A DNA stretch of 64,000 nt from Rufibacter tibetensis (GTDB taxonomy: Bacteria; Bacteroidota; Bacteroidia; Cytophagales; Hymenobacteraceae), in contig NZ_CP012643.1 of assembly GCF_001310085.1 (NCBI RefSeq), positions 1,519,001 through 1,583,000 of the forward strand. Reading direction: 5' to 3'. A model generated the notes under the pieces. That model worked only from the letters and a program-made list of their open reading frames with translations, was not told the origin of the DNA and did no database searches. A program made the translations under genes and the position numbers. This document shows, in pieces, positions 24,858 through 33,746 of this stretch (position 1 is the stretch's first letter; each line of letters starts with the position of its first letter).

Positions 24858-25331
24858 TTAAAAATACACGAACTGATTTGCCCGCAACTGGGCTTTTCCT
24901 ACGGTGACTTCTAACGGCTGCGACCCCATTTTATAAGGAATGAGGTAAAAAGTAACAAACCCGTTCTGCACTGAACTGAAGCGGTAGATCACCTTATTTT
25001 CCCTGACCTCAACCGAAGTTGGCTGGGGAATCACCTGATCAATTTTTACTTTTCTGATGTAGTCATTGTTGATGCTGATGTCAGCAATCTTGCCTCCCTG
25101 GCCCACCCCAACCAAAAGCTCGGTGCCCTTTTCTACCCGCATAAATTTGTTGTATTCAAACCTGACCCCGTTAGAAGTTACGGTCTTATCACTAAGCAAG
25201 CCCTTCCCGAATAACCCAAAGGCAGCCGCGGTCAGCACTCCTGCCATCAACACCCAAAACACCCTGAAAGCAAACCACTCTTTTTTCTGGAACTCATAAA
25301 AGTCCTCGGCTAATGATATGTCCTTGTCCAT
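24858..25331 (-). CDS. Single-pass membrane hypothetical protein
   Basis: 157 residues. A short cytoplasmic N-terminus (about 1-22) precedes one membrane helix (FWVLMAGVLTAAAFGLFG, about 25-45), and an extracytoplasmic beta-rich domain fills the rest. The pattern (SNGVRFEYNKFMRVEKGTEL) is seen in Bacteroidetes proteins encoded beside DUF421 genes, where the two are probably partners. No catalytic motif. First gene of the two-gene operon. Confidence 0.75.
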   Translation of the reverse strand: MDKDISLAEDFYEFQKKEWFAFRVFWVLMAGVLTAAAFGLFGKGLLSDKTVTSNGVRFEYNKFMRVEKGTELLVGVGQGGKIADISINNDYIRKVKIDQVIPQPTSVEVRENKVIYRFSSVQNGFVTFYLIPYKMGSQPLEVTVGKAQLRANQFVYF

Positions 25332-25405
25332 ACTCTAAAATTTTAAGAGGAACTAACCTTCAATAGTACCTATTGGCACTCATTAGGTTGCCACATTTGC
25401 ACAAA

Positions 25406-25451
25406 AGAGGGCTTTGGTCCTGTTTTCAAGAAAACAGGACCAAAGCCCTCT
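25406..25451. terminator. Bidirectional terminator with 22-bp perfect arms
   Basis: The arms 25406-25427 and 25430-25451 are perfect reverse complements with only AA between them. It ends the leftward GH43 transcription unit; a run of T on the leftward transcript (CTCTTTTGT) follows. Unusually long stem for a terminator. Confidence 0.8.
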
Positions 25452-25497
25452 GCATAACAGGAATAAGCTACTTTAAAGCAGCCTGCTCACCCCTCAC

Positions 25498-27111
25498 TTA
25501 ATGAACCAACCTGAACCATTCATAAGCGGCGGCAGCACCGGCCGGACCTTTAGCCGTAAGGCCCACGCGCACGCCCCGGTCCCAGGGAGGAAGAAAATCA
25601 CCGTTGATGGGTTTTCCTTCGTTCAGGGGAGTCCAGGTGGTCCCGTTGGCACTCCAGGCGAACTGCAACTGGTCGCCTTTAGAGGCCGTGAGTTTAAACT
25701 GCAATAGGTTTCCCTGCGGCGCGGCTACTTTAGAGTGCACCGTTTCTTTGTTCTCTTTTACAGACCAGAGCGAAATCTCCCCGTTCTGCACCGATATTCC
25801 GATGGCATTCTGCGGATCTCCGATGGCGGCTAACCCAGCAGCTACGCCTGTACCTAACTGTTTCTGGTTAATGGCAGTGGTGGCGGTGTAATCCCCTTCC
25901 ATGGTGCGTTTACTCAACACACTTCCCACTTTCTCCGGACTTGCCTGCAACAACAAACGCCCGCCCTGGCTTGGCTGCACCGAATACTTTGGTGCTGGTT
26001 GCGCCACAAACCACTGCCAGGTCTGGGCCAGATTGCCTCCGGTAAACTCATCCTGAACATCTACCACGTCTTTGGCATTGGTTCGGTGAGGAGCTTCGGC
26101 GGTAAGAGAGGGCGAGCTGTTCTGAAACTTCGGCCAACCGTCCGTCCCCCAGGTAATTTCATCCAGCAGGCCTTGCCGTCCGGGATACACCGTGGTGTTG
26201 GCGCTGTAGGCGTGATACAGGAAGTAATCACGGCCTTTTCCGTCAGATACCACCGTGCCGTGGCCGGGGCAGGTCCAAGCCTCGTTTTTCTTCATGATGG
26301 GATTGCCGGCATATTTCTCCCATGGGCCACGTAAATCTTTCGCCCGGGCCACGCCCACGCCGTACGTACACGCTCTACCGCAACAGGCATCACCGGCATA
26401 GAACATGTAATAGTATCCGTTCCGCTTTATTAAAGCGGGGCCTTCCACCAGACCACCCTCCCAGGTTCCTTTCTCGTTGCGGAACAGCTCGAACTTCTCA
26501 CCCGTGAGGGCGGTTCGTTCCTCGTTCATGCGTTGACCCCACAGCGGCGTAGGCTTGCCCACACTATTAGCATCTTCTTTCCAGATGAGGTACAACTCGC
26601 CTTTTTCGTCTCTGATGGGAAAGCCGTCAATGGAACCCACCTCCTGGCACACCAAGGGACCAAGATCGGTGTAAGGTCCGGTTGCCTTGGTGGCACTGGC
26701 CACGCCTACGCAGAGGTTGCCCCCTTTTTTCTTGGCGGTGTAGTAGATGTAGTATTTGCCATTGTCATAGGTAATTTCAGGCGCCCAAAAGTGTGCCTCA
26801 GCCCAGTCGGGCAGTTTGTTGGGGAACACGTGGCCCACCGTTTCCCAGTCTACCAGGTTCTTGGAATGCAGAATGGGGTACAGAGGCGCCCATTCAGAAG
26901 AAGTGGCTGTGGCCCAGTAATCATTGCCCACGCGCACCACCGAAGGGTCGGCATAATCGCCGGGCATTACAGGATTTTTGTAGGTGACCGCCTGGCTAGA
27001 GGCTACTGCAGCCGGAGCATCACTTTGTGAACCAGTACTTTGGTTTCTGTTACACGAGAAGGTCATCAAGCTGACCACCACGGCAGAGAGCGAAAGAAGA
27101 TATGTTTTCAT
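25498..27111 (-). CDS. GH43 family glycoside hydrolase lipoprotein with C-terminal sandwich domain
   Basis: 537 residues from ATG 27111. Lipobox TFSC near residue 20. The five-bladed propeller (about 40-330) carries the GH43 triad: Asp in GDYADPSV (base), Asp in VGSIDGFP (pKa modulator) and Glu in GLVEGPAL (acid). After about 345 a second beta-sandwich domain (DEFTGGNLAQTWQWFVAQP...) resembles the DUF1349/GH43 C2-type module. This two-domain layout is typical of beta-xylosidase/alpha-arabinofuranosidase subfamilies. It probably releases arabinose or xylose from hemicellulose fragments at the cell surface. Last gene of a leftward glycan-degradation run with 27190, 28371 and 29738. Confidence 0.9.
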   Translation of the reverse strand: MKTYLLSLSAVVVSLMTFSCNRNQSTGSQSDAPAAVASSQAVTYKNPVMPGDYADPSVVRVGNDYWATATSSEWAPLYPILHSKNLVDWETVGHVFPNKLPDWAEAHFWAPEITYDNGKYYIYYTAKKKGGNLCVGVASATKATGPYTDLGPLVCQEVGSIDGFPIRDEKGELYLIWKEDANSVGKPTPLWGQRMNEERTALTGEKFELFRNEKGTWEGGLVEGPALIKRNGYYYMFYAGDACCGRACTYGVGVARAKDLRGPWEKYAGNPIMKKNEAWTCPGHGTVVSDGKGRDYFLYHAYSANTTVYPGRQGLLDEITWGTDGWPKFQNSSPSLTAEAPHRTNAKDVVDVQDEFTGGNLAQTWQWFVAQPAPKYSVQPSQGGRLLLQASPEKVGSVLSKRTMEGDYTATTAINQKQLGTGVAAGLAAIGDPQNAIGISVQNGEISLWSVKENKETVHSKVAAPQGNLLQFKLTASKGDQLQFAWSANGTTWTPLNEGKPINGDFLPPWDRGVRVGLTAKGPAGAAAAYEWFRLVH

Positions 27112-27189
27112 AGGCAAATGGAATGTCAGTTTAATTAAGTATTTCTGAAAAGCACTTGTAAACGCTACGTAATTCAGGAAACGATACTA

Positions 27190-28278
27190 CTACTTTTCAC
27201 CCGAAGGCACCGGCACCGGAACGCCGGCCGGAATGGGTTGCCCGAAATCCGGGTAGCCGTCTGCCGTCCAGGTGAACTTCTGCATCCTGATGTCCCGCTG
27301 CCAACCGGGCGTCACCGATTTCTTGGCGTGGTACAGAATCCAGTCTTCAGTATTATCTGGCGAGGTGGTGAAGCTGCAATGCCCTACCCCCAATACCTGT
27401 TCGTTGCCCTGGAAAACTGGCCCATCAGATTTCACCCAGTTGCGGGGCTGCATAGGATCTGACAGGGTATCGGCTAGTGTTAATTGCCCCAGCCGGTAAT
27501 CTTTCAGCCAGGACTCACGGGTAGAGTAAATCAGGAACGCTTTCTCCTTTTTCTTCAGCAGTTCGGGGCCTTCGTTCAGGTCCAGCTCACCGCCGGTTTC
27601 CCAGGACTGCGTGGGCGAGGAGATCTTCACCCGGTTGCTACTGATGATCCATGGGTTACTCATTCTGGCAATGTACAGGTGCTGCTTTGTTCTATCTGTC
27701 AGGGCGTTCTCTTCCCAGCCAGACCAGGCGGCATACAGTTGCCCGTTCAGGTAAAAAGGCGTCAGATCAATGGCCCATTTTTCAGAACCAGGCACCTGCA
27801 AATTGTCACCGGTGTAGAGCATGCCTTTGTCTACGTACGGCCCAAAGGGACTACTTGTGGCAGACTCCAGCACCCCAGACCGCTGGTGAATGAAAGGACC
27901 GCCTGGTTCTTTTCCGGCGGTGTAATAGATGTACCACTTGCCCTGTATCAGGTGAATCTCAGGAGCCCAGATGTTATGCGCGTTCCAGCCGTTGGCAGGA
28001 GCTTTCCAGACCGGCACCCGCTCTCCCAGTTTGGTCAGTTTAGAAGACTGGGAAACATAGATCCCTTTATTAGAAGCTCCGCAGGAGTAATACACATCAC
28101 CCACCTTCAACACCCAGGGATCAGCTCCTTCGGCAACAGGGTTGGTAAAGAAAAGGGATGTACTGGCTTGTGTGGTTTCGGTCCTTACTGGCGCAGGAGC
28201 TATGGTGCTGGCTTTACACCCCAGCAGCAAGGCCTGGCCCAGGAAGACGATTAAAAGCTTTCTATAATGATGGATCAT
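27190..28278 (-). CDS. GH43 family glycosidase lipoprotein (arabinan-active type)
   Basis: 362 residues. Lipoprotein signal FLGQALLLGC. Single GH43 propeller with the base Asp in EGADPWVLKV, the modulator Asp in KWAIDLTPFYLNG and the acid Glu in DLNEGPELLKK. The motifs IWAPEIHLIQGKWYIYYTAG and WILYHAKK are family landmarks. It resembles the paralogue at 29738 closely in order of motifs, suggesting duplication. Likely an alpha-L-arabinofuranosidase or exo-arabinanase; the exact linkage is not readable from sequence. Confidence 0.9.
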   Translation of the reverse strand: MIHHYRKLLIVFLGQALLLGCKASTIAPAPVRTETTQASTSLFFTNPVAEGADPWVLKVGDVYYSCGASNKGIYVSQSSKLTKLGERVPVWKAPANGWNAHNIWAPEIHLIQGKWYIYYTAGKEPGGPFIHQRSGVLESATSSPFGPYVDKGMLYTGDNLQVPGSEKWAIDLTPFYLNGQLYAAWSGWEENALTDRTKQHLYIARMSNPWIISSNRVKISSPTQSWETGGELDLNEGPELLKKKEKAFLIYSTRESWLKDYRLGQLTLADTLSDPMQPRNWVKSDGPVFQGNEQVLGVGHCSFTTSPDNTEDWILYHAKKSVTPGWQRDIRMQKFTWTADGYPDFGQPIPAGVPVPVPSGEK

Positions 28279-28304
28279 TTCCCTTGCTCACGTGTTTTAC
28301 CTCA

Positions 28305-28333
28305 GTTTTCCAGAAAACAGACTTAAAAACCTG
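28305..28333 (+). repeat. Dispersed intergenic motif, site 2
   Basis: GTTTTCCAGAAAACAGACTT then AAAAACCTG is one of the best matches to the recurring motif. It is found here between two leftward genes. Confidence 0.55.
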
Positions 28334-28370
28334 CTTCGGTAAATCTGCCTTGACAGCGATGCCAAGCTTT

Positions 28371-29528
28371 TTATTTTGTTGAGGCAGCTTTCCCCGTTAT
28401 GCTTTTGATCAGGTCCACTTCCTCCTGGCTGTAAGGGGTGCCGTCAGGCCGGAAAATGTCATGGAACCAGACCTGCGGCTCAGCGGTATATTGCTTGTCC
28501 CAACTGTCCCAGGGGTAGATGGTTTGGGTTTTTCCGGCCACAAAGCCCCAGTTCATCATGCCCACGTTGTGCTTTTTGGCTATTGGCAGTGAGCTCTGAA
28601 AAGTGCTTCCGTTGGGGCGGGCCATGTACTCAGTACAGATCATGGGCCGGCCGTACCGCTTCAGCCAGACAATGCGTTTCTCCAACTCCTGCGGTCCGTC
28701 ATAGTTATGGAACGTGATAATGTCTGACTCATCAATCATCACCCGCTGGATAGCCGTCAAAGAATCCTCCTCTGACCAGTCTCCGGCCCAGACAGCGGCG
28801 GTAACCGGTTGCGAAGGGTTGGCCATGCGGGCCCACATGAAACTCTTCTTAAGCAACGGCAGCACATAGGCTAATTTATTGGGCAGCTCCTGTTTGCCAT
28901 AGGCAGAGCCTTGGTTTGTGTTGTAGGGTTCGTTCCAGATATCCCAGGCTAGTACCCGCTCATCGTTCGCGAACTTTCTGATCACGCCTATCACATACCG
29001 CTCCAGCCGTGGGTACTGCGTAGAATCCTGCAAAGCAGCCGAGCCTGGGCTTTGCACCCAACCTGAGTTATGCACGTGCGGCCGAGGTTCCCGCTGCTTG
29101 CCCAACGCTGGGTGAGGGTCCCATACCGAATCAAAAATAACCAGCATGGGTTTGATGTTATGGCGCTGCGCGATGTTCAGAAAGATGTCAATTCTTTTCA
29201 GGAATCCCACGGAGTCTTGCTGGTACAGCAGATCATGCAAGTACACCCGCGCGGTGTTCATGCCAATAGACTCGGCCCAACCTAACTCCCTGTTAATAGT
29301 GGCCGTGTCAAACGTCTCGGCTTGCCACATCTCTAATTGGTTAATGGCGGTGCTGGGCGAAAAGTTAGGGCCTATCAGAAAGCCTTGTTTGTCATACCAG
29401 GCATGGGCCTGCTGTTTAGACCAGACCTCCCTGGGTTTACCGCCTAATGATGCTGTTCCGTTTCTAGCACAATTTTGAAAAAGCAGGCAGCAAACAAGCG
29501 CGATCAGGTAAAAGGGATTTTGTTTCAT
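28371..29528 (-). CDS. Clan GH-A glycoside hydrolase lipoprotein (GH5-like, annotated beta-xylanase/cellulase type)
   Basis: 385 residues. Lipobox LFQNC (about residue 19). The TIM-barrel retaining-glycosidase signature is visible: acid/base Glu in AWDIWNEPYN (about 200) and nucleophile Glu in MICTEYMARP (about 300). INREL...GMNTARVYLHD is the early strand-loop region. It falls among GH5-like enzymes often annotated as 1,4-beta-xylanase in Bacteroidetes, but the substrate could also be galactan or arabinan backbone. It lies between two GH43 genes on the same strand, in the same glycan locus. Confidence 0.85.
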   Translation of the reverse strand: MKQNPFYLIALVCCLLFQNCARNGTASLGGKPREVWSKQQAHAWYDKQGFLIGPNFSPSTAINQLEMWQAETFDTATINRELGWAESIGMNTARVYLHDLLYQQDSVGFLKRIDIFLNIAQRHNIKPMLVIFDSVWDPHPALGKQREPRPHVHNSGWVQSPGSAALQDSTQYPRLERYVIGVIRKFANDERVLAWDIWNEPYNTNQGSAYGKQELPNKLAYVLPLLKKSFMWARMANPSQPVTAAVWAGDWSEEDSLTAIQRVMIDESDIITFHNYDGPQELEKRIVWLKRYGRPMICTEYMARPNGSTFQSSLPIAKKHNVGMMNWGFVAGKTQTIYPWDSWDKQYTAEPQVWFHDIFRPDGTPYSQEEVDLIKSITGKAASTK

Positions 29529-29659
29529 AGTTCGGTTTCTGAGGCGTACACTATTTCTCTTTAGAAGAGACCAATGGTTGTGACAATTTCTCCCTGCTTC
29601 ATCAAGAGCACTACAATTGGTTATTTTGGAGCAGAAGGAGAACCTGTACTTTAAGCATG

Positions 29660-29686
29660 ATTTTGCAAAATCACCTCAAAAGCACG
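29660..29686 (+). repeat. Dispersed intergenic motif, site 3
   Basis: ATTTTGCAAAATCACCTC then AAAAGCACG fits the recurring motif. Confidence 0.4.
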
Positions 29687-29737
29687 GGTCCTACATCCAC
29701 ATTGTTTCTTAGGTTCTTCTTACCTGCACCTTGTGCC

Positions 29738-30841
29738 TTATTTCACTTCTCCGGAGGGCCGGGCAATTGGAGTTCCGGTTTTCACGGGTTCCCCGAAGTT
29801 GGGCGTACCATCTGCGTTCCAGGTGAATCTTTGTATTCTGGGGTTGCGGGTGTCTCCGCAGCCTTGACGGCTGGAGGAATTGGCGTGGTAAATAATCCAA
29901 TCCTCGGTGCCGTCTGGTGACTTGAAGAAGCCGTTATGTCCTGGGCCGAAAGCATTGTTCTCTGCTTTGGTGGCCAAAACAGGCGTTGGGGCTTTGATCC
30001 AGTCATCGGGGTTCATGGGGTTGCCGTTATCCCGCAAAGTCAATCGGCCTAAAGAATAATTATCGGTCCAGCAGCCGTTAGCAGAATAGATCAGAAAGAG
30101 TTTACCAGCCGGGTTCTTGATTACCTCGGGGCCTTCGTTCACCAGACCATTCATTTCCCAGTTGAAGGTTGGCCTTGAGATCATAACGCGGTCTCCTTCC
30201 AGAGTCCAGGGGTTCGTCATTTTGGCAATGTAGATTTGCTGAATGCCCGGGTCATTGGTGCCTGCCCAACCCGACCAGATAAAGTACATTTGCCCGTTGT
30301 GCTCAAATACTGAGCCGTCAATGGCCCATCTGTCTGTGGCGGGGGTGAGTTTCCCCTTGAACTCCCAGGTACCGGTGGTGGGGTCTACCGCGGCATTCTC
30401 TATCACGTACATGCGGTGGTTCGCGTCATTTCCGTCATCGGCGGCGAAGTAGATGTACCACTTATCTCCTATCCTGTGAAGCTCCGGAGCCCAGATATTT
30501 CTGGAATAAGGTCCGGTAGATGGGGGTGTCCAGACGGTAGTAAACCGTTCCTTCTGCAGTTGCGAGATGGCCTGAGTTTTGATCAAAGCAAGTCGGTTGC
30601 CTAAGGTATGGGTGTAATAATAGGTGTTGTTATGCTGGTACACCCACGGGTCTGGCCCACTGGCAAGAAGCGGGTTGGTAAAGGTGGGACTAGTATCTGG
30701 GTTTGGTTTTACCGGTACTACCGTTTCTTCATCCCCGCCCTTGCATTGGGCAAAAAGCAAAACCCAGCCAATGAGCAGCCATACCTTTCCTCTTCCTGCT
30801 CTCCTCTCACTATTTCTTTCTGCTCTCTTCATATTGATCAT
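29738..30841 (-). CDS. GH43 family glycosidase lipoprotein
   Basis: 367 residues (or 364 from the ATG at 30832). The N-terminus is unusually basic (MKRAERNSERRAGRGK) before a hydrophobic core and lipobox FAQC (about residue 33). GH43 triad: Asp in ASGPDPWVYQ, Asp in DRWAIDGSVFEHNG and Glu in GLVNEGPEVIKN. Same arrangement as the protein at 27190. Probably an arabinofuranosidase or arabinanase. It is the promoter-proximal gene of the leftward glycan run, with a long A+T-rich leader region upstream. Confidence 0.88.
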   Translation of the reverse strand: MINMKRAERNSERRAGRGKVWLLIGWVLLFAQCKGGDEETVVPVKPNPDTSPTFTNPLLASGPDPWVYQHNNTYYYTHTLGNRLALIKTQAISQLQKERFTTVWTPPSTGPYSRNIWAPELHRIGDKWYIYFAADDGNDANHRMYVIENAAVDPTTGTWEFKGKLTPATDRWAIDGSVFEHNGQMYFIWSGWAGTNDPGIQQIYIAKMTNPWTLEGDRVMISRPTFNWEMNGLVNEGPEVIKNPAGKLFLIYSANGCWTDNYSLGRLTLRDNGNPMNPDDWIKAPTPVLATKAENNAFGPGHNGFFKSPDGTEDWIIYHANSSSRQGCGDTRNPRIQRFTWNADGTPNFGEPVKTGTPIARPSGEVK

Positions 30842-31411
30842 GCCCGTGGAAAAAGTAGCGAGAAGGCACCAGAGGGAGCCTTCTCGCGGTATTCTTCAGA
30901 TTAGAAATTTTGTTGCAGATTACACTAAACTTTAGTTTATAAGTTTATAAATTTTTAATTAAATACCTGTTATAAACGACTACGTTACATTTTTAATAAT
31001 GTAGACAATTATTTCCTAGTTAGTTTAGATAATAATAAATTATTTTAAATATGAAAATGTCAATATTACACTTCATATTCATATGTATTTTTTAGTTCTG
31101 ATTATAAGTCACCTCGAGTTTCACTTTTCAAGTGCTTTTCAAGTATTTTACATTCAGGTTAAATTAAGTTCTTGCTAATAGTAGTCGATTCTGCAGCATA
31201 GGCAGAATCAGCATTCATAACATAGCTAAGAAACTGAACACGACTTCCACTACGGTTTCATGAACATTGAATCACCACCCCATATGAGCGCTGCTCCCAA
31301 AGAAAACATCAGGTGGTTGCCCAAAGGCTGGATTAGTAGCAAGACAGGTCGGCCTCTTTCCTGCGCTTAGGCAGATCCTTTGTTTTAGGGGGTGATTGCT
31401 CCAGCGCTGAG
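30842..31411. other. Gene-free A+T-rich region upstream of the GH43 run
   Basis: Probably holds the promoter of the leftward glycosidase genes. It contains two CAAGT direct repeats around AAGTGCTTTTCAAGT (about 31128-31145). A similar CAAGTGCTTTTCA string occurs in reverse orientation just upstream of the GH43 gene at 27111, so it may be a shared operator. No gene is seen. Confidence 0.35.
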
Positions 31412-31850
31412 AGAAGCTTTGTGATTTATGATATTGAGAAAGTGGCCAAGAGCCATGGCTATAATATGCTGCTGTTCCAGACAGATGAACAGCATGGAAA
31501 TGAAGCGCTAAGTATTAAAGTGGCAAAGGGAGACTTGACTACGTACGGGAAAGCTTCCGTTGCTTCTAGCCAATTTTGCGAAAAACAACTTCTAAACCTA
31601 GCAGAAGACCTCATGCTATTCTTTTCGAAGAAGATTCAAGACTTCAGGAGCACTGCTACTATTGAATGATTCTTTACAGCAAGCCAAGTTAGATTGGCTT
31701 AATGGGGTCTTCAGCACTCACATCACCTCTAATCTAACTACCGTTGACCAGCAAACCACAAGCGTGGGGTACGGAACGGCCAATATGTGCATAAAACTTC
31801 AGCCGGAGGAGCAACTCTTTCCCCATTTATCAAAGAAGATTTTTTAGCCT
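31412..31850 (+). pseudogene. Decayed LacI-family transcription regulator (fragments)
   Basis: Two pieces in different frames look like one LacI-type sugar-binding domain. At 31412-31520, IYDIEKVAKSHGYNMLLFQT then DEQHGNEALSIK matches the start of the periplasmic-binding-like region. At about 31716-31800, SNLTTVDQQTTSVGYGTANM resembles the C-terminal 'LTTVDQP...G..AA' element. The DNA-binding domain and the middle are missing or scrambled, and the frames are offset. The position between the GH43 run and the sugar transporter suggests it once controlled one of these. Assignment is by pattern memory. Confidence 0.5.
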
Positions 31851-32014
31851 AGATATTAATTGGGCGCCAATCTTCTATGCGCAGCAAAGCCAGCAGCTAA
31901 ATGAAAAAATGTTAATTTCTTGCCTTAAAGACATATCAAATACAATTAAAAATATATCTTCACCTTTTGCATTTATAAACTTAAACCAACAAACTACTAT
32001 TTCACACTCCTACT

Positions 32015-33652
32015 ATGGGCTTACAAACCATTGACTACATTGTCTTCCTGGTATACTTCTTTATTGTATCGGGGTACGGGTATTACATCTACCGTCAGAA
32101 AAAGGACGAGAAGATGGATTCCAAAGACTACTTCCTGGCTGAGGGTTCCCTTACGTGGTGGGCCATTGGGGCCTCACTTATCGCCTCTAACATCTCAGCC
32201 GAGCAGTTCATCGGGATGTCCGGTTCCGGCTTCGCGATGGGTCTGGCTATCTCCACTTATGAGTGGATGGCGGCGGCCACGCTGATTGTGGTAGCCGTGT
32301 TCTTCATTCCTATCTATCTGAAGAACAAGATCTACACCATGCCCCAGTTCCTTTCGCACCGGTACAACGATGCGGTGAGTACCCTTATGGCGGTCTTTTG
32401 GCTGTTGGTGTACGTGTTTGTAAACCTTTCCTCTATCCTGTACCTGGGAGCTTTGGCCATTGAGACTATCACAGGCATTGACTTCTACTACTGTATGTAT
32501 GGTTGCGCCATCTTCGCGATCTTCATCACCCTGGGTGGTATGAAGGTAATTGGCTATACAGACGTAATCCAGGTGTTTGTACTGGTATTGGGTGGTCTGG
32601 CCACTACGTACCTAGCCTTAGACTTGGTATCTGACCAATTAGGCGGCACCGGCGCCTGGGACGGCTTGGGCTTCCTGCGCAAAGAGGCGGCTGACCACTT
32701 TAGTATGATTCTTTCTGAGGGCGAGATCATGATCCCGAACGGGGAAGGCGGAACCCGCGATGCCTACATGGACTTACCGGGCCTTTCTGTTCTGATTGGC
32801 GGTATGTGGATTGTGAACCTGAACTACTGGGGTTGTAACCAGTACATCACGCAGCGCGCTTTGGGTGCTGACCTGAACACCGCCCGTAGCGGTCTTTTGT
32901 TTGCAGCGTTCCTAAAGCTGATGATGCCTGTTATTGTGGTATTGCCAGGTATTGCAGCGTACGTACTGCACAAGAATGGTTTGTTCCAGGCCGAGATGGC
33001 CAACGAATTAGGCCACGTAAAGCCTGACCATGCCTACCCTGTATTGCTGAACCTGTTGCCAGTTGGTTTAAAAGGCTTGTCTTTTGCGGCCCTTACTGCT
33101 GCTATCGTGGCTTCTTTGGCTGGTAAAGCCAACAGTATCTCCACTATCTTCACGTTGGACATCTACCGCAAGTTCTTCAACAAAAACGCCTCTGAGGCAA
33201 GGCTGGTAGGTTTTGGTAAAATCACGGTGGTGGTTTCCTTTATCATCGCCATTTTGGTGGCACCGGTATTGCGTAACCTGGACCAGGCATTCCAGTACAT
33301 CCAGGAGTACACCGGCTTTATTTCACCGGGTGTATTTGCCATTTTTGCCCTTGGCTTCTTCTGGAAGCGCACTACTTCAGCAGCGGCCTTAACCGCGGCG
33401 GTGTTGACAATCCCTCTTTCTACCTTCCTTAAGTTTCAGTATGAAGAGATACCGTTCCTTGACCGGATGGGTATTGTGTTCGTGGTATGCGTGGTCCTGA
33501 TGATTCTCATTACCTTATTTGACTCTAAGAGCAAGCACAATCCTAAAGGTTTGGAGATTGACTCTTCTATGTTCAAGACCACTACCACCTTTGCTGTTCT
33601 ATCTGTTATAATCTGCGGTATATTGGCGGCCCTTTATATTGCTTTCTGGTAA
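32015..33652 (+). CDS. Sodium/sugar symporter (SSS/SGLT family)
   Basis: 545 residues, about 14 membrane helices. It shows family landmarks: DYFLAEGSLTWWAIGASLIASNISAEQFIGMSGSGF in TM1-2 (unwound helix region with Ser/Asn), GGMKVIGYTDVIQV, and WIVNLNYWGCNQYITQRALGA (sugar-binding region resembling vSGLT). The usual length is 500-560. It is followed by galK and galT on the same strand, so galactose is the most likely substrate, driven by the sodium gradient across the inner membrane. Gap to galK is 94 bases. Probably an operon. Confidence 0.93.
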   Translation: MGLQTIDYIVFLVYFFIVSGYGYYIYRQKKDEKMDSKDYFLAEGSLTWWAIGASLIASNISAEQFIGMSGSGFAMGLAISTYEWMAAATLIVVAVFFIPIYLKNKIYTMPQFLSHRYNDAVSTLMAVFWLLVYVFVNLSSILYLGALAIETITGIDFYYCMYGCAIFAIFITLGGMKVIGYTDVIQVFVLVLGGLATTYLALDLVSDQLGGTGAWDGLGFLRKEAADHFSMILSEGEIMIPNGEGGTRDAYMDLPGLSVLIGGMWIVNLNYWGCNQYITQRALGADLNTARSGLLFAAFLKLMMPVIVVLPGIAAYVLHKNGLFQAEMANELGHVKPDHAYPVLLNLLPVGLKGLSFAALTAAIVASLAGKANSISTIFTLDIYRKFFNKNASEARLVGFGKITVVVSFIIAILVAPVLRNLDQAFQYIQEYTGFISPGVFAIFALGFFWKRTTSAAALTAAVLTIPLSTFLKFQYEEIPFLDRMGIVFVVCVVLMILITLFDSKSKHNPKGLEIDSSMFKTTTTFAVLSVIICGILAALYIAFW

Positions 33653-33746
33653 AAGGCACTTAAATCAAAAGAGTATTTATTACGTTTACCTCTAAAGGCA
33701 CGGCATTTACCAAAGTGCTGTGCCTTTAGACCTTAAAGCAGAAACC

